Shown: one piece after another, positions 32,701 through 47,700 of the stretch
How positions within the stretch are numbered: position 1 is the stretch's first letter
Layout of the letters: the number at the start of each line of letters is the position of its first letter
Assembly (NCBI GenBank): GCA_013373085.1
Contig: JABXIM010000131.1
Span: forward strand, 1 to 64,000
DNA: 64,000 bases
Direction: 5' to 3'
Source of the DNA: Oceanospirillaceae bacterium
GTDB lineage: Bacteria > Pseudomonadota > Gammaproteobacteria > Pseudomonadales > Balneatricaceae
Program-made: the position numbers and the translations under genes
Notes under the pieces: model-generated
The model's database searches: none
Told to the model about the DNA's origin: nothing
The model's input: the letters and a program-made list of their open reading frames with translations, nothing else

Positions 32701-35700
32701 GGAAGTCGTCGTCCCAGCCGCCGAAGATAATATCATCGGCATACTGTGGATCGAACAGCGGCTGCTGATCCGGGTCGACGTTGAACGGCGTCAGGTTGAC
32801 GGTCTTCCTCAGTTCACCCTCGACGTTGATCACCGCCTCCTGCATGCGTCCCGGCGTCGAGATATAAGTCTCTTCGACCTTGGCGAGGTTATAGAGCGGT
32901 TCCGAAAGCTCAGTGTCATTCCGGTCGACCGGCGCCGAATTGCGACTGGTGTAGATGCGGCCGTCGTCGCCGAGGATACCATCGCGACCGGTTCCGCCGA
33001 GCAGGAAGTCGCGGCCCCAGCCGCCGATCAGGTCGTCGTCCTGGCCCTCGCCGAAGATCACATCGTCGCCGACCTGGCCGTAGACCTGGTCGTCGCCCGA
33101 CTCGCCGTGGATCTCGTCCCCGGCACCGTTGTCATTGAGCGCCAGCGGATCGAAGTCCGGCCCACCCTCGGTGTAGTCGATCAGCTCGACGCCGCGCGGT
33201 ATCAGCTTGAGATCGCCGTAGAGCGCGCCGCCCGCCGGTGCATTGGTATCGGTGACGAGCGGGTTGTCGTAGTTGAAGGTAAGGAAGGCATCGTCGGCAA
33301 TTCCGTTAATACCCACCAGCCGGTAAATATTGGCATTGTCGCCGGCGATCACATCGGCATCGCGGGAGTGGCCGTTAACACCCGTATCCCCCTCATTGTT
33401 GCGGTCCAGATCCGTACCGGCGCCGCCGAAGATCAGGTCCTCGCCGTCCGGACGCAGGCTTTCGTCGCCCGCAAGGCCGAACAGCGTCGAGCTGCCACCG
33501 ACGATATCGTCCTGACCGAGGTTGCCGAAGATGACGTCGTTGCCGCCGTTGCCCTCGATATAGTCGTCGCCATCGCTGCCCAGCTCTACCGAGGCGTCAA
33601 CCTGGAGATAGCCTTCGCCATCACGCTGGGCACCGACCGGGCTTAGTAGCCGGTAGCCGTCCGCATCGACCCGGATCACCACGAGGTCCTCTAGAACCTC
33701 GCCCGTCGAATACCCGTGCCCTTCCGCGACGATCATGTCACCCAGATCCATCAGGCCGTCGCCCTGGATAGTATCGTCGCCGAGCTGGCCGAACAGCAGG
33801 TCGTCGTCGGCGCCGCCGGCGATATAGTCGTCGCCGTGGCTCGGGCTCGGGGCGGCTTCATCAGCATCGGAATGGGCCAGCAGCTGTACCACCCGCGCCA
33901 CCGCGCCGGTCGGGTTGAGCTGCGAATCGCCGGTGACCTGGACCAGACCGTCGGTGTACTCGATGCTGCTGATGGTTTCACCGTAAATCACGGTGTTCTC
34001 AAGCACGCGGATGCGCTCACTGAGGCTGTCGGGACGGCGCTCGAAGCGGGCATTGTCGCCGACCACCAGGTCATCGCCGCTGCCTGCGTCGATAAAGTCG
34101 CCATCGTCGTAGCCGTCCGCGACCATCGTCAGCACCGCGCTATCGACCGGCGTCAGGCTGCCGTTGGCCTCGATACCGAAGCCGCCAAGCGCATGGCCGC
34201 CGGCGATATCGTCGTCGTCGTCGCCGCCGAGGATGGCATCGGAGCCCTGGCCGCCGATCAGGATATCGTCACCCTCGTTGCCCTCGATATAGTCGTCGTC
34301 GCCGTATAGGTCGCCGATAAAGTCCTGGCAGTGATGATCGACGATGACGTCTTCGGTGCTGATCGAGGTGAAGCTGAACGCCGGCTGGAGCGCGGCGAGC
34401 GGCAGGCCGAAGCCGCTGTCGGGATCGAGGTTGCCCTCCAGTTTGCCGTGATCGCCGAAAATCAGATCATTGCCTTCGTCGCCGATGATGTAGTCGCGGC
34501 CACCGCCGCCGATCAGGATATCGTTGCCGGTGCCGCCGAGGATGATATCGTCCCCCGGCGCGTAGTCGCTGGCGATAAAGTCGATAACACCGATATCGTC
34601 CACCTCGTCGGGGTCCTCGAACACCAGCTCACCGTCGATCTCGGTATCGGCGTAACCGATCACGCCGTTGCCGCCGAGCACGATATCGTTGCCGCCATTG
34701 GTGTTGATGATATCGCCGCCGATACCGCCGAAGACGACGTCGTTTTCGTCGCCGGTGACGATCACTTCGCCGCCGTCGTCCTCGCAGCCGGTGCTCTGGA
34801 TAAGGCCCAGGGTGAAGTCATGGGCCGACCAGAGCTGCGGATCGTCGGCCACCGCCGAGGTCAGCCGGCCGCTATCACCCATCACCAGGTTGACCCCGTT
34901 GCCGGCATGGATTTCGTCGGCTCCGGTGCCTGCGACGATGATGTCGTTTTCATCGCCGGTATAGATGAGATCCTCACCGCCAAGGCCCGGCTCGTCATCG
35001 TTCAGCGACCAGATACGGTCGATATCACCGGCATCGTCATCTTCGATCACGTAGTCGATAAAGCCGTTGTCGCCGATGACCAGGTTCCGGTCATCGCCCG
35101 CTGCGCCGGCAGGATCGACGATGATGTTGTCGTCATCATCCAGCTTCGAGCCGTAGGCAAAGATGTGATCGTCGCCGAAGCCGCCGAGGATGATATCGCG
35201 ACCCAGGCCCGTGCTGATGATATCGTTGCCGCCGCCAATGTCGGGCTCGATAGTCTCGATTCGTCCCAGGGTGATCGGATGGCCGTCGAGCGGCTCAGCG
35301 AGCGCAGTGCTGCCGAGATCCTCGGCCGAACGGATGCGACCGTGGTCACCGATCACGATATTGTTGTCGCCCTCGCCTGCGTCGATCAGATCGGCGCCGA
35401 AGCCACCGATAATGATGTCGCTGAGCGAACCGCTCAGAATCGTATCGCCGCCGCCGATGTCGTAGTCGGTGCTTTCTATCCGGTCGATATCATCAAGATC
35501 ATCGGTATCGGCACGCACGTAGTCGATAAAGCCGAGATCGCCGAGCACGATATTGCGGCCTTCCCCGGCATCGATCCAGTCGCCCCCGGCACCGCCGAGG
35601 ATACGATCACCCTCCTCGGTATCGGCATGACCGGCATTGCCCTCGATGGTATCCATCTCGCCGTTGGCGGGCTCGACGGTGCCGATATAGGTCACCAGGT

Positions 35701-38700
35701 AGTTCTGCAGCAGCCGCGCGGCGCCGCCGTCGGCCTGCAGGATCTCGCCGTGGTCGCCGATGATAATATCGGCGCCGGCATCGCCGTATAGATGATCCGA
35801 ACCCGCGAGGATCACCGGCGTGTTGGTTTCCTCGTCGCCGTCGATTTCGGTAACGGCGTCGGCGGTCAGTTCCGGGCTGGCATTAATCGTCGGCACTGTC
35901 AGCATACGGGCCACCAGCGCGGCGTCGTTTTCGTCCTTGGTCACGGCAAAATCCAAGTTGAAGCCGGAGTCGCCGTATATATGATCGTTGCCGGCTTCAC
36001 CATGGATGGTATCGTCGCCGGAACCGCCGGCGAGCTGGTCGTCGGCCTGGCTGCCGTGGATGGTATCGTCGCCACGGCCGCCGTATATCGTCACAGCCAG
36101 ATCGGACGCAGAGGCATCGATAGTGTCGTCGCCGTGACGGTTGAAGAAGGTGGCATTGCCGTTGTAGACGCCGAGGTCCGGCCGAGAGTCGTAGCGCGCG
36201 CCATCCTGGGAGGTATCGCCGTAGATCACAAGCGGTGAATCCGGACCGCCACCGCCGTTGACGATGATATGGTCGCCACCGATGATCGGCTGGCCGTTTT
36301 CGTCCTGGAGCTCAACACCGAATTCGTCGGTGAGGTAGCGGTTACCGCCGCCATGCACCACTGTCACGACGAGACCCTCCGCCCCCGGCGTGCCGCTGCT
36401 GGTGGCATCGATGGTCAGGGTGTCGTTGCCCTGCCCCAGCATGATCTCGGTGATCTCGATATCGTCGAAGGTAATGCCGCCCGGGAACACGATCAGGCCC
36501 GAGCCGTCCTGCTCATCGCTGATATCCAGCTCCAGCGGTCGTGACATGCCTTCCAGCAGGCCATACTCCGCCGCCCCTTCGGCGCCCAGCAGGCTCATGC
36601 CAAGGCCCGTCAGGTTCACCGCGTTGTCGAGCGATACAACCGAATTGTCGAGTTCGACGCTCTGCAGCCAGCCGACATCGTCGACCACGCTGGAATCGTT
36701 GAAGACCCGCAGCTGGTCGGCCTGCTCCTCTTCTTCGGTATTGATTGGAACGTCCTGCGGCGGCAATGTGTCCTCATTGAGCTCGCTAGGCAGCATCACC
36801 GCGGGCTTGAGTGAGCGATCCGCTCCTTCCTTGATGCCGCCTTCAATGATCAGCGGGCCGGCAATGCGGTTGATCAGGTGCTCGCGGACCGGCTCGTTGC
36901 GCACGAATTGCTGGCTTGGATCGGGCACGAAGTCGGCATCGGCTTCGATGGTGATCTTGACCTCGAGCCACCAGTTGTCGGCGTCGAATTCGACGCCGTA
37001 GGCCAGGCGCTGGAAGCTGTGGATGCCATCAGAGATATCCAGGCCACCGGCCGAAAGGTCGCCGGAGAGGGTCAGGATCAGCGTCGACCGGGTCACCGCC
37101 TCGGTCTGCTCGTCGATCTCGTCGACGATACCGTTGGCCTTGAGGAAATCGGCGCTGTCGGCGACGGTGAAGCTTTCGTTGTCGATAATGAAGTCGCTGC
37201 CGATCTTGAAGCCGTCGTCGTACCAGCTCCTGCCGTCGGTGCGCACCAGGGTGTAGCGCGTGACCTGAACGCCTTCGTTGTCGGTGGTATCGGTGCCGAC
37301 CGTGACATCGACCGATACCGCATCGGCCAACGCGGTGGCGACCAGGCGGTCGTTGCCGTCCTGCAGGGCGCTGATGACACGGGTCTGGCCGTCGCCGAAC
37401 AGGCTGACGGTAACCGGATCGCTCGGTTCGCTGACCAGCCGCAGGCTGTAGTCGTCGGTGCCGTCGGCCTGGCCCTTGACCACTTTGGTGGAACCGAAGG
37501 ACTCGGTCACCAGCACGCGGGCGGCATCGTCATCGAGCAGGCGCACGTCGAGCTCGACCGGGTTCGGGCCGTCGAGGTTGTTGTCGAAGTTGGCGATGGG
37601 GTCACCGCTGTCACCGCCACTTTCGAACACTTCGGTCAGCACGCCGCCGATCATCTTGCTGATGATGAAATCGGTGGCCAGGTCGGTCACCAGACGGTCG
37701 CCGGACGACAGCGTCAGCACCTTGTCCGAGACCTCGACCACCGTATAGGTGCCGTCATTGTGCACACTGCCACTGACGGTGATGACATCACCCGCTGCGA
37801 AGCCGTCGGTGATCCAGCTGCCGCCCTCGTCAAAGCGGGTAATGCCGTCCGGCGAGTCATAGATCGGATCGTCGCTGGTAAAGCTGTGCTGGATGCGCAC
37901 CACCTGGCTGTTGGCCGGCAGGTTGTTCTCGACCGCGCGCACGGTCAGCGTGACCCAGTCGTCCCAGTTGGTTTCGGTGAAGGTCAGCGAGGTCACCGCG
38001 TTGCCGTCCTTGTCGAACAGCGCCAGCTGGCTGGCGTCGAACGCGAACTCGACGGTCACGTCGGCGGTCGGCAGGGTGGAGAGGCGCACCCGGTAGGTAT
38101 CGCTGATGGCGCTGTTGGTGATGAAGTTGCCGTCGCCGTCATAGATATCGACGCCTTCCAGTACCCGGGTATCGTTGTCGACCTTGCCGTCGGCGTTGAG
38201 CTGCTCGATCAGCAGGGTGCCGAGGTCGTCGTCGATCACCTGCACCTCGACGTTGGAGATGGCGACCGAATCGAAGGCATCGATATCGGCCTGGCTGTCG
38301 CTCTGCACCATCAGGCTGTGGCTGATCATCACCTTGCGCTCGCCCTCGATGGCATCATCGTGAAGGGCGCGCACCAGCACCCGCTGCGGCGTATCCCAGT
38401 CGGCTGCGGTGAAGGTCAGCACGCCGGCCGCCTGCCAGGTCGTCCCGCCGTCCAGGGATATTTCGATGGACTCGGCGACATGGGGCGCCGTGCCGGCCGG
38501 GCCCGGATCGACACCGGTGAAGGCGCGGGTCGGCAGGCGGCGGTCGTAGCTCGACGACTGAGCCGCCGAGATCGTCAGATACGCCACGGTGCTGCTGTCG
38601 AGATTGCCCGGATCGAACAGCGAGATCCAGTACTCGTCGAAGTCACCGACACGATCCTCGGTGACACGGGTGAAGCCCGGCGATTCGGTGCCGCGGGATC

Positions 38701-41700
38701 CGTTTTCGTCCTGATCGATGATCACCTTGCCCTGGGACGCGGTGGCGATGGTGATCGGAATGCCGTCGACCAGCAAGTTGTCGTAGTCGCTGTCGGGCGC
38801 GCTGTTGGCGCCGTGGTTGATCACTGCGCTGACGCCGTCGAGGTTCTGGCTGATGACATCCTCGATCACATCGCCGCCGACGATGAAGCTGTCGCTGCCA
38901 AGGCCCCCGATCACGGTGGTGATCACATCGTCACGGGTCCCCTGGATATAGAAGATGTCGTCGCCCTCGAGGCCGTCCACCTCGATCGCCTCCTCGACGC
39001 CGTCGACATTGACGCTGAGGCCGGCGCCGAAGACCCCGTCTTCGTTAATGATGAAGACGTCGCGCTCCTCGGTACCGATGACCACCACGGTATCGAAACC
39101 GAGGCCGCCGTTGATGCTGACAGGGGCATTGATGTTGTACTCGAAATAGTCGTCGTCGCCGCCGCCGTCGAGGATGATGTCGTCCTCGGCGATAAAGGCG
39201 CGGATCACGAAGGTGTCATTGCCCGACTCGCCCTCCATCCGCAGCACCGCCTTGTTGCTGTAGACGTTGAAGGTATCGCGGCCCTCGCCGCCGTAGGCGG
39301 TCAGCGCCTGGGTGATGCCGCGGCTGAGGAAGCCGCGGGTGATCTGCAGCAGCTCGATATCGTCGCGGTCGGAGGTCAGGTCGATATTCTGCACATCGGT
39401 GGCGACGCTGCGGCCGTATACACGGGTCTGCACGGTCCCGTTGTCATAAACCTCGTACAAACCGTTGCCATCCGTGCCTGTGGTGCCGGTCGGCAACCCG
39501 ATATCCAGATCGGTGGTGCCGACGTAGCGCTGAATGCCATCGCCATCGTAGTAGTAGCCGTTGGGGTTGTTGCCGAACACCTGCCCGGTCTGGAACAGAT
39601 CATCGCCCAGACCACCGTCCAGGGTGGTGATGGCGCTGTTGTCGTCGATATAGAACTGGTCGTCACCATCACCGGAGCTGATCAGCAGGCGGCCGTTGAT
39701 CGAGCCGTCGTAGTTGATGCGCTCGTAGTCGGGATCGAAGGTAAGGAACTGGCCGTCAGTGCCGGTCTGCGTCAGGTAGGCGACGAAGTTGCGTCGCAGC
39801 AGGAAGATATCGTCGCCTGCCGGATCGCTTCCTGCCGCACCACCGGACAGCGCGCTTGCAACCTGCGGATGGGTCCAGTCGAACGGGTCGGTACCGACCT
39901 CGTTCAGGGTAAAGATACTCAGGGTATCGGCGCCGTCGTTCGGGGCACCGGTATCCTTGACGTTGACCAGGTAGCTCGTTGCATCGCCGCTGATATTGAC
40001 GACGTAACGGTCGCTGCCGCCGACACCGTCGAGATCGACGGTATCCAGTACCGCGCCGTCGCTGCCGTCCGCCAGCAGGTGGTTCGGGCGGTCATGGCTG
40101 CTGGTTATGCTCGGCAGATGATCGAGCACGAACAGATCCGAATCGCTGGCGTTGCCGGTGCGATCGCCAATGACTTGCGTATGACCGCTCAGGGACGAGG
40201 GGCTGAGGTAAAAGGTGTCGTCGTCGCCCTGGCCAGTGATCTCCAGGGTGGTGGTCGAAACGGCGCCGAGCAGGTCGAGCCGCGCGCCAGTGTTGAAGGC
40301 ATTGTTGCCGGCATCGGTGCCGATATTGTTATCGGCATCACCGTAATCGATTCGCAGCCGGACGAAATCGTCCACACCGGTGGTGCCGTCAGCGTCGGTG
40401 GTGAGCACAGAGCCCTGTTTGAGGATCAGGTCGTCGCCGGCCAACAGCGTGATGCCCAGCGCGCCCTTGACGGTGGAATTGTTTTCAACGGTCAGGTCTT
40501 CATCGACATCGCTGCCGTCGAGCGCCGAAACGGCATCGCTGTCATCCGGCTGCGGCAGCAAGGTCATCAGCGACGAGTCGATGGTGCGCAGCGTGACACG
40601 GTCGTGGCTGGACTCGACATCCTCCCGCACCCGTATAAAGCCGGTGGTGGTGACGCGGATGGTTTCCCGCGCAAACAGGCCGAGCAGTGCCGTATTCAAT
40701 GCCTGCCCCTCGAATGCCGGCGCCACCAATCCCGCCACGCCGGTGACGATCGACGTCAGGTCCGGCATGCCGATGATCAGGCCGTTCTGATCGTCGACGA
40801 AGATGCCGCCGCCGGTCGCCACAGCCTCCAGGTAGTCGACGTCGGTCTCGATCTCGTCCGTATTCAAGCCTATATCGTCCGCCGCTCGCAGCTGCAGCCT
40901 GGCGGCGCGGACCTCGACGTTGCTGTCGCCATTGTCGAGGATGCTGCCGGCGGAGGATTTCACATCGACCTGGGTCGTGGTGGTCAGGTAGCTAAGCAGA
41001 ATGTCATCGTAGGCGTCGAGATCGATAAAACCATCGGTGGCGTCGATGTAGGAGCCGTCGGCCATCTCGATGCCGCCACCCGAAGCCGCGTCATAGTCCG
41101 CCACCAGCGTGACGCTGGCGCCGCCTGTCTCGGTGTCGATATAGCCGTTTGCGGTGAACTCGATATTCTCGTCGGCGTGCAGCACCACGTAGCCACCGCC
41201 GCTCAGGATGCCGTCGTTGACGATGATATCCTCGTCGGCGTCGAGCAGCACCGGGCCGCCGGCGCTATCGATCAGCTCGTTTATCGTCAGATCGCTGAAG
41301 ACCGAGATATCGACGGTGCCGAGGGCGCTGATACCCTCCCAGGCGCTGCTGATATTGCCGATGCCCATGTCGCCCTTGTTATCGAGCCAGATGCCGCCGC
41401 CCGGGATGCTGGCCTCGAGCCGCGAGATCTGGGTATCGAAGGGATTGGCGGCGCTGCCGATGCCAAGGCCTGCGATCAGCAACGCGCCGGTGGCGATGAT
41501 ATTCGGCGTGGTATCGTTGCGCCGATCGACGATGCTGCCACTGGCATCGATGGTCACCAAACCGTCACTGAGCGAGCCGGCAGGGTCGGCGTTACCGTCG
41601 CCCAATGCGGTGATCAGGCCGATATTGGCCTGACCGTCGACATCGAGGGTAACGTTGCCATCCTGCGAGATGATGGTGCCGACCCAAAGGTCCCCGACAC

Positions 41701-44700
41701 TGTTGATAAAGGCATTCAGTGCCACATCGACGTTGAGATCGCCCTGCTGGATCTCGACGTCGAGATAGTTGCCCGCCGTGCCGATATTGCCATTGGTGGT
41801 CTCGAGATAGACATCGCCGCCAATGACACTGGTGAAGATATTGACCACCGGCTTGGCGCTGTCGGTGTAGAAGTCGAAAATATCGCTCTCGGCGATCAGA
41901 TCGATTGAGACCGCCGAGGTCACGTAGCCGACATAGAGATCGCCCTTTTCGACCGTGATCTTGACCACGCCACCGGCCTCGACGCGGTAGGCGATCAGGT
42001 CATCGATCGCATCGGAATGGCTGCTGGTGACCAGGCTGTCGAAATCCGCGCTGACCGAGAGCGTGTTGTCGACCTGCTTCAGGTATAGGTCGCCGGCCAC
42101 ATCGACGCTCAACAGGCTGCCGTCGGCCAGCTGTACCCGCAGCGGCGAGTCGCTACTGTTGCCGTCGGCCTCGATCGAGCCGCCAACGCTCATGATCAGA
42201 TCGCCGAAGGTGCTGATGGCCGCTTCGCTGTCGAGTCCCAGGTCGTAGACGCTGCCCACGGCCTTGAGGCGAATATCGCCGTCGACCTTGATATGGTCGA
42301 TGAGAAAATCGCCGGCGGTGCCGATCACCACCGTAGCGCCGGCATCGATCGACAGTGAAGTATCGGCCTCGATATCGAGGTCGTCGAACAGCTGCAGCGT
42401 GAGGCGGATCACCGCCCGCTTGTTGGCGACGATATCGCCGTTGTTCAGCGTCGCGCTCTGGTTGTCGTCGGTGGCGTGATCGGCGAGAATCAGCTCCCAG
42501 CGGGTGCTGTCGCGGAAGTCCTCGCCGCTCAGGTCAAGCGCGCTGTCGTCGTCGCCAAGGTAGCGATAGAGCCCGTAGCTGTTGGCGTTGTACTGCAGCA
42601 GCACGGTGTCGTCGGTCTCGATATCGATGACCTGGGGGCTATTGCGATCGAGATTGGAGATGAAGTCGACAGCGATGCGTTCCCAGTCCGGGGTGTCGAA
42701 CTCCTCGGCGGCAAGATCGACACCGCTTTGCAGACTTCCCTTGTAAATATAGAGCTCGTAGAGCACACCGATGATGTCTTCCGCGGTGGCGCTGGCAAGC
42801 GCCTCCTTCTCGGCCGGGCTGAGCAGTGCCCAGTCCTGCGACAGATCCAGCGACAGCCGGTCGGACAGGCGCCCAATACCGCCCGAGCCGCCGCCGGCGA
42901 TCAGGGTGACCTCGGCGCCGATCACGTTAGGCGTCTCGGCAGCCGAGGTGATCTGGGTCAGGCCCAGGAAGTCGGTGTGCGGGAAGAGCACCCGCATCAG
43001 CCCCGGCGACACCGGATACTGCGCGGCATCGAGCGAGAACTCGCCGTTGTCGTAGGCCGCCTTCAGCTCGGCCGACAGGTCGTCGTAGGTCAGGGTGATA
43101 CCGGCGTCGCCCGGCCGGAACAGCTCGACGATGCCATCGAGTATCGAGCCCTTGGTGGTTTGCAGCCAGACATTGCCATCGGTCGACTCGACCGCGGCGT
43201 TGCCGCTCCAGAACTTCGGTGCGGCCAGCTTGAGGTTGCCGGCCGTATCGGTGTCGTTGGTCTCGCTGATATAGATATCGCCATAGGCCAGCGCCGCCAG
43301 ACCGCCGGTTTTGGCGATACCGTCGATATCGCTGTCCACTCTCAGTATCCGGCTTGCGCTACCAATGTAGCCGTCGGAGGCGTACAGCTCGACCAGCTCG
43401 CCGGTGATCTGGGACGAGGCGCTGGCGGCATAGATACCGTCAGGGGCGTTGATCAGCACATCGCCGTGGCCGGAATCCACCTCGGCGATCTTGAGCCGGC
43501 TGCTGGCGTTGTCGAGCGAAATGGCGTTGATGGTGATATCGCCGCCGGCGGTGGCGATCAGTCCGGCGTCGGCGAGCTTGAGCCAGTTGCGCCGGTCGCT
43601 GAAATCCTGATCGCTCAGCTTGAGTTCCAATCCGGCGATACCGACTTCAGCGTCATCTCCGTTGGTGTCGACGACGGTGCCATTGCCGGTAAAGCGGTAG
43701 AGGCCGTCGTTGCGCTCGACCAGCTCGCCCTTCTTCAGGGTCACCAGGTCGTCGGTCTTGCTGTGGTCGGCATCCTCCGCGAGCTTGTTGCCCTCGACAT
43801 TGATCCAGATGATGTCATCCCCGCCGGTACCTGCGTGCACTTCCGGCGTGGCGCCGTAAATGGCGACGCCCTCGGACGCGGTCACCGAGCCAGTGTACGA
43901 CTGGAGGTAGATAGTTCCGTGTTCGGGCGATTCGATATCGCCTTCGAGGATCAGGTTGCCCTCGGTGCGGATATCGATGCTCGGCGTCGCCACGTCCACG
44001 ATGAAGTCGATGCCGATCGGGTAGTCGGCCTTGAGGGTATGGGTGTAGAGGTCCAGCAGGCCGACGATCTCGGTGATCTGGGTGTGCACCGTCTTCTCGC
44101 GCAGCCAGCCGCCGCCGGTGGTCCAGGTCTCTCCCTCCACCGAGCGGTTGACGAAGCTGTCCGGATACTGGTTCAGGGCGTAGTTCAGCACCCCGAGGCC
44201 GTCGTCCGAGGTATCGACGGTGACCGACCCCGTATAGACCGCCCAGTCCGGGTTGCCCTCGGGAACGTTGTTTTCGTCCACGGGGCCGTCGTAGTCGACG
44301 CCCGGCAGGTAGATCTTGGCACCGTCTGTGCCCTTGTAGATATACCAGGTGCCGCCGGTACCGGCATTCGACCCGGTTTCGGTACCGCCGACGAACACCT
44401 TGGTGACGTCGGTGCGGGCCTCGATCTCGACCTCCTGCACCTGGGTGTAGTAGATGGTGTAGGCATCGCCGGAGGCATAGCTCGGCACACCGCCGCCGCT
44501 CTCGCTTTCCAGGGTTTCCGATTCGAGCAGTGGCGCGGCGTCGGTATAGAAGGTTTCCTGGTCGGTCCAGCTGTCGTCGCGCACCAGCAGGTCGGCAAAG
44601 GCGTTGTCGCCGAACAGGTTGAAGCTGTTGTCCTCGTAGTTGGTGATGGTGGTCTGGGTCAGCGACTGGCCCTCGACCCAGACGTAGTGCAGCCCGCTGC

Positions 44701-47700
44701 GGGTCGAGTACATCATCTCGACACCGGAGGTGATCTGCACCCCGACCAGGTCCGACAGGCTGGCCTGGAAGGCGTAGTCGATCGCCGAGACGGTGCCGTC
44801 CTCGGCGATCGGGTCATCGGCCTCGGTACCGAAATAGACGCTGTGGATCACCTTGCCGGCCGAGACCTCGTAGACGTCCTTGCGTAGCGTCGCGGTGTCG
44901 ATGATGGTGATCTGGCCCTTGCGGTCGGTGGTGGTGTCGATGCGCTCGAGAATCAGGTCATAGCCGCTGTGGTTGTCGATATCGACGCTGGTGTAGCCGT
45001 TGGCCACGCGCAGGCGGCCGTTACCGGTACTCAGTACCTGACCGGCCAGCACGATCTGACCGCCCTGGGGAATGATCTCCTCGATCACGATGGCCTGGCG
45101 CGCGGCATCGAAGTAGCCATCGACCGGCACGTCGTCGGCGCCAAAGGTGATGCCGGCCAGGGTTATGCCGTTGCTGTCGGTGAAGCTGGTGGTCTGGTTA
45201 CCCGGGTTGAAGTTCGCGGCGATATCGACGGTGATGGTATCGACGCCGCTCTGGATCAGGCCGTTGATATTGAGGAAACGCGCGGTGATGGTCACTGTAC
45301 CCTGCGCCAGGATACGGGAATTGTCGGTTTCGATCGCGTTGGTCAGCTCGGTGAAGGCCGACGGCTCATCCGTGGTGCTGTTGGTGTATTGGATGGCGCT
45401 ATTGCTGGCGATGGCCAGCGCGCGCTGAGCATCGAGATCGATATACTGGCGCGGGTCCTTGTTGGTGTGGTACCAGCCCTCGGTGTTGAGACTGAAATCC
45501 TGTCCGGCGACGATATCGATGAACTCGGCCCGCAACTCGCCGGAAACGATAATGCTGCCCTCTATGTTCTCGATCTTCAGGCCGCCGTTCTCGTTGATGA
45601 CGTCGCCGACTATATACATGTCCTGGGACAGGCCATCGAGGATGCTGGCCAGGTTGGCCGGCTCCGACGGCAGGTCGTACTGACTGGCCGACAGCGAGTC
45701 CTGGGTGATCTTGATATAGGGCGGGTCCGTATCCGCGGCATTGCTGGAGGCCTGCTGCGAGTTGAACCAGACGTTGCCCGGCTCGAACACCGTATAGACA
45801 CCATCGACGACCTCGACTTTCTTGTTGTCGAGGATGATGGCGTCGTTGATCACCGAGGTGAACGGCGTATCGTTGACGATATCGATCTGGGCGCCGGAAC
45901 GGGCGATCAGGTTCCCGTTCGTCACCAGTGTCTGGTAGCCGGTGAGTGCCGATGCCTCGGTGACCAGATCGAGACTGTCGCGCTCGATAAAGATCGAGCC
46001 GGGCGAGGCGTAGATATCCGGGATATTCAGGAACAGCGAATCCAGTTCCTGGCTGATCACCAGTTGGCCGCTGGTGTTGTCGCTGGCGATCTCGCCGGTC
46101 TGCGCCGTGGTGCCGACCAGGGTCCAGTCGCTGTCGCTGGCGAAATTGACCTCGGTGAGGATGATGCCATCGTCTGCCCCACCGTACTGGTAGCGGTTGC
46201 CGGTGGCGACGTCGTGCACGATATCGCCCGTGACGAGCTGGGTGTAGTACTGCGTCAGCCCAAGATCCTCGAGCGTCTGATCCAGGTCATCGAGCTGCAC
46301 TTGGTAGCGCGCCAGCGCCTCTTCGTCGCCGGCGTGGCTGACGATCCAGTCGAGCAGCTGCTCGCGCTGCTCGATCAGCAGGTTGCCGACGTTGACGTAG
46401 GACAGCGTCGGCACTTCGAGCTCGACCGGCTTGATGACGTAGAACTTGCCGTCGAGTGCGGCGGCGAAGTTGGCGGTGGTATCGCTGTCGTAGACGGTGC
46501 GGTCGGCATCCTCGGTCGGGATGCTGGTGCCGAGGTCCTCCCAGATGCTGCCCAGGGTGAAGTCCTGCTGCTCGAGAATGATCGAGTCGCTGCCGTCGCT
46601 GGTGTTCGGCCGGTACTTGTAGTAGTGGCCGGCGGTGCCGTCGTCAAAGTAACCGGCGACCGCATGCACGATGGTGCCCTGGGAAATCGAGAAGCTCACC
46701 GTCTCGACGCTCAGGTACTCATACTCGTACTTGAGCCCGGCCGGCAGCGTCTTGGTGCTCATATTGCCATCGGCATCCTCGATCTCCAGCTCGATCATTG
46801 CCAGTTCCGCATCGGTGAGCATGCGCGACGCCTCGCTGCCGTCGAGACGGTTGGTCAGGTCGCCGTTCAGAAGGTCGGTGCCTTCAACCCCGCCGACCGA
46901 TACCGGCAGTATCCGCAGCACGCTGATATTGTTGAGGCCCGCCTCGATAATGACATTGCTGCCGATGTCGACCTGGTTGACCGGGCTGTCGCTGGCGCCA
47001 TCCGGCACCTCCATGCCGTACGGAATCAGCGAGATGTTCAGCACCAGACCGTCGGTGCGGGCACGTTCGGAACCAAGGCCGGTATGGGTCAGCAGGTTGA
47101 CGTCCTTGAGCGCCTGGATGTGGGTGGTGCCACCCAGATCGATGCTGTTGTTCTCGTCGATCTCGGCGGTGACGAGCGGCACCGAAATGCCCACCAGCGA
47201 GGCGGTGGTGATCTCGGCGTTGGAGGTCGACTCCAGCAGGTTGCTGACGCCGGTGGTGTTGCGGCCGGCCTGGATATTGACCGTGCTGCCCTTAATGAAG
47301 GCGTTGTCGATGTCGATGCGGTTGTCAGCCAGGTTGCTGGCGTCGACATCGGCGCCGGCACCGGTAACGGCACCGGAGGCGAACAGGTTGGCGCTCGGGC
47401 GCAGCTCGGAGTTGATGGTCGCGGCCAGGGTGACGTCGCCGGAGCGGTTCTCCAGCGTCGCGCCGTCGATGTTGATTTCGCTATCGCCGTCAAAGTCGAT
47501 CCTCGACAGGCCGGCGGAGATACCGAAGCCCGAGACGCTTTCGACCCGCACGGCGTCGTAGGCGGTGCCCGAGATGACGGTTTCGATCTCGATGGTGCCC
47601 GGCGCGCTGTTGCTGCCGACCGCCGTGATGGTGGTGCCGGCACCGATATCGATGATGGCGTCGGCGTAGATATCGGTGCCGCTCTCCAGCACCGTGATGT

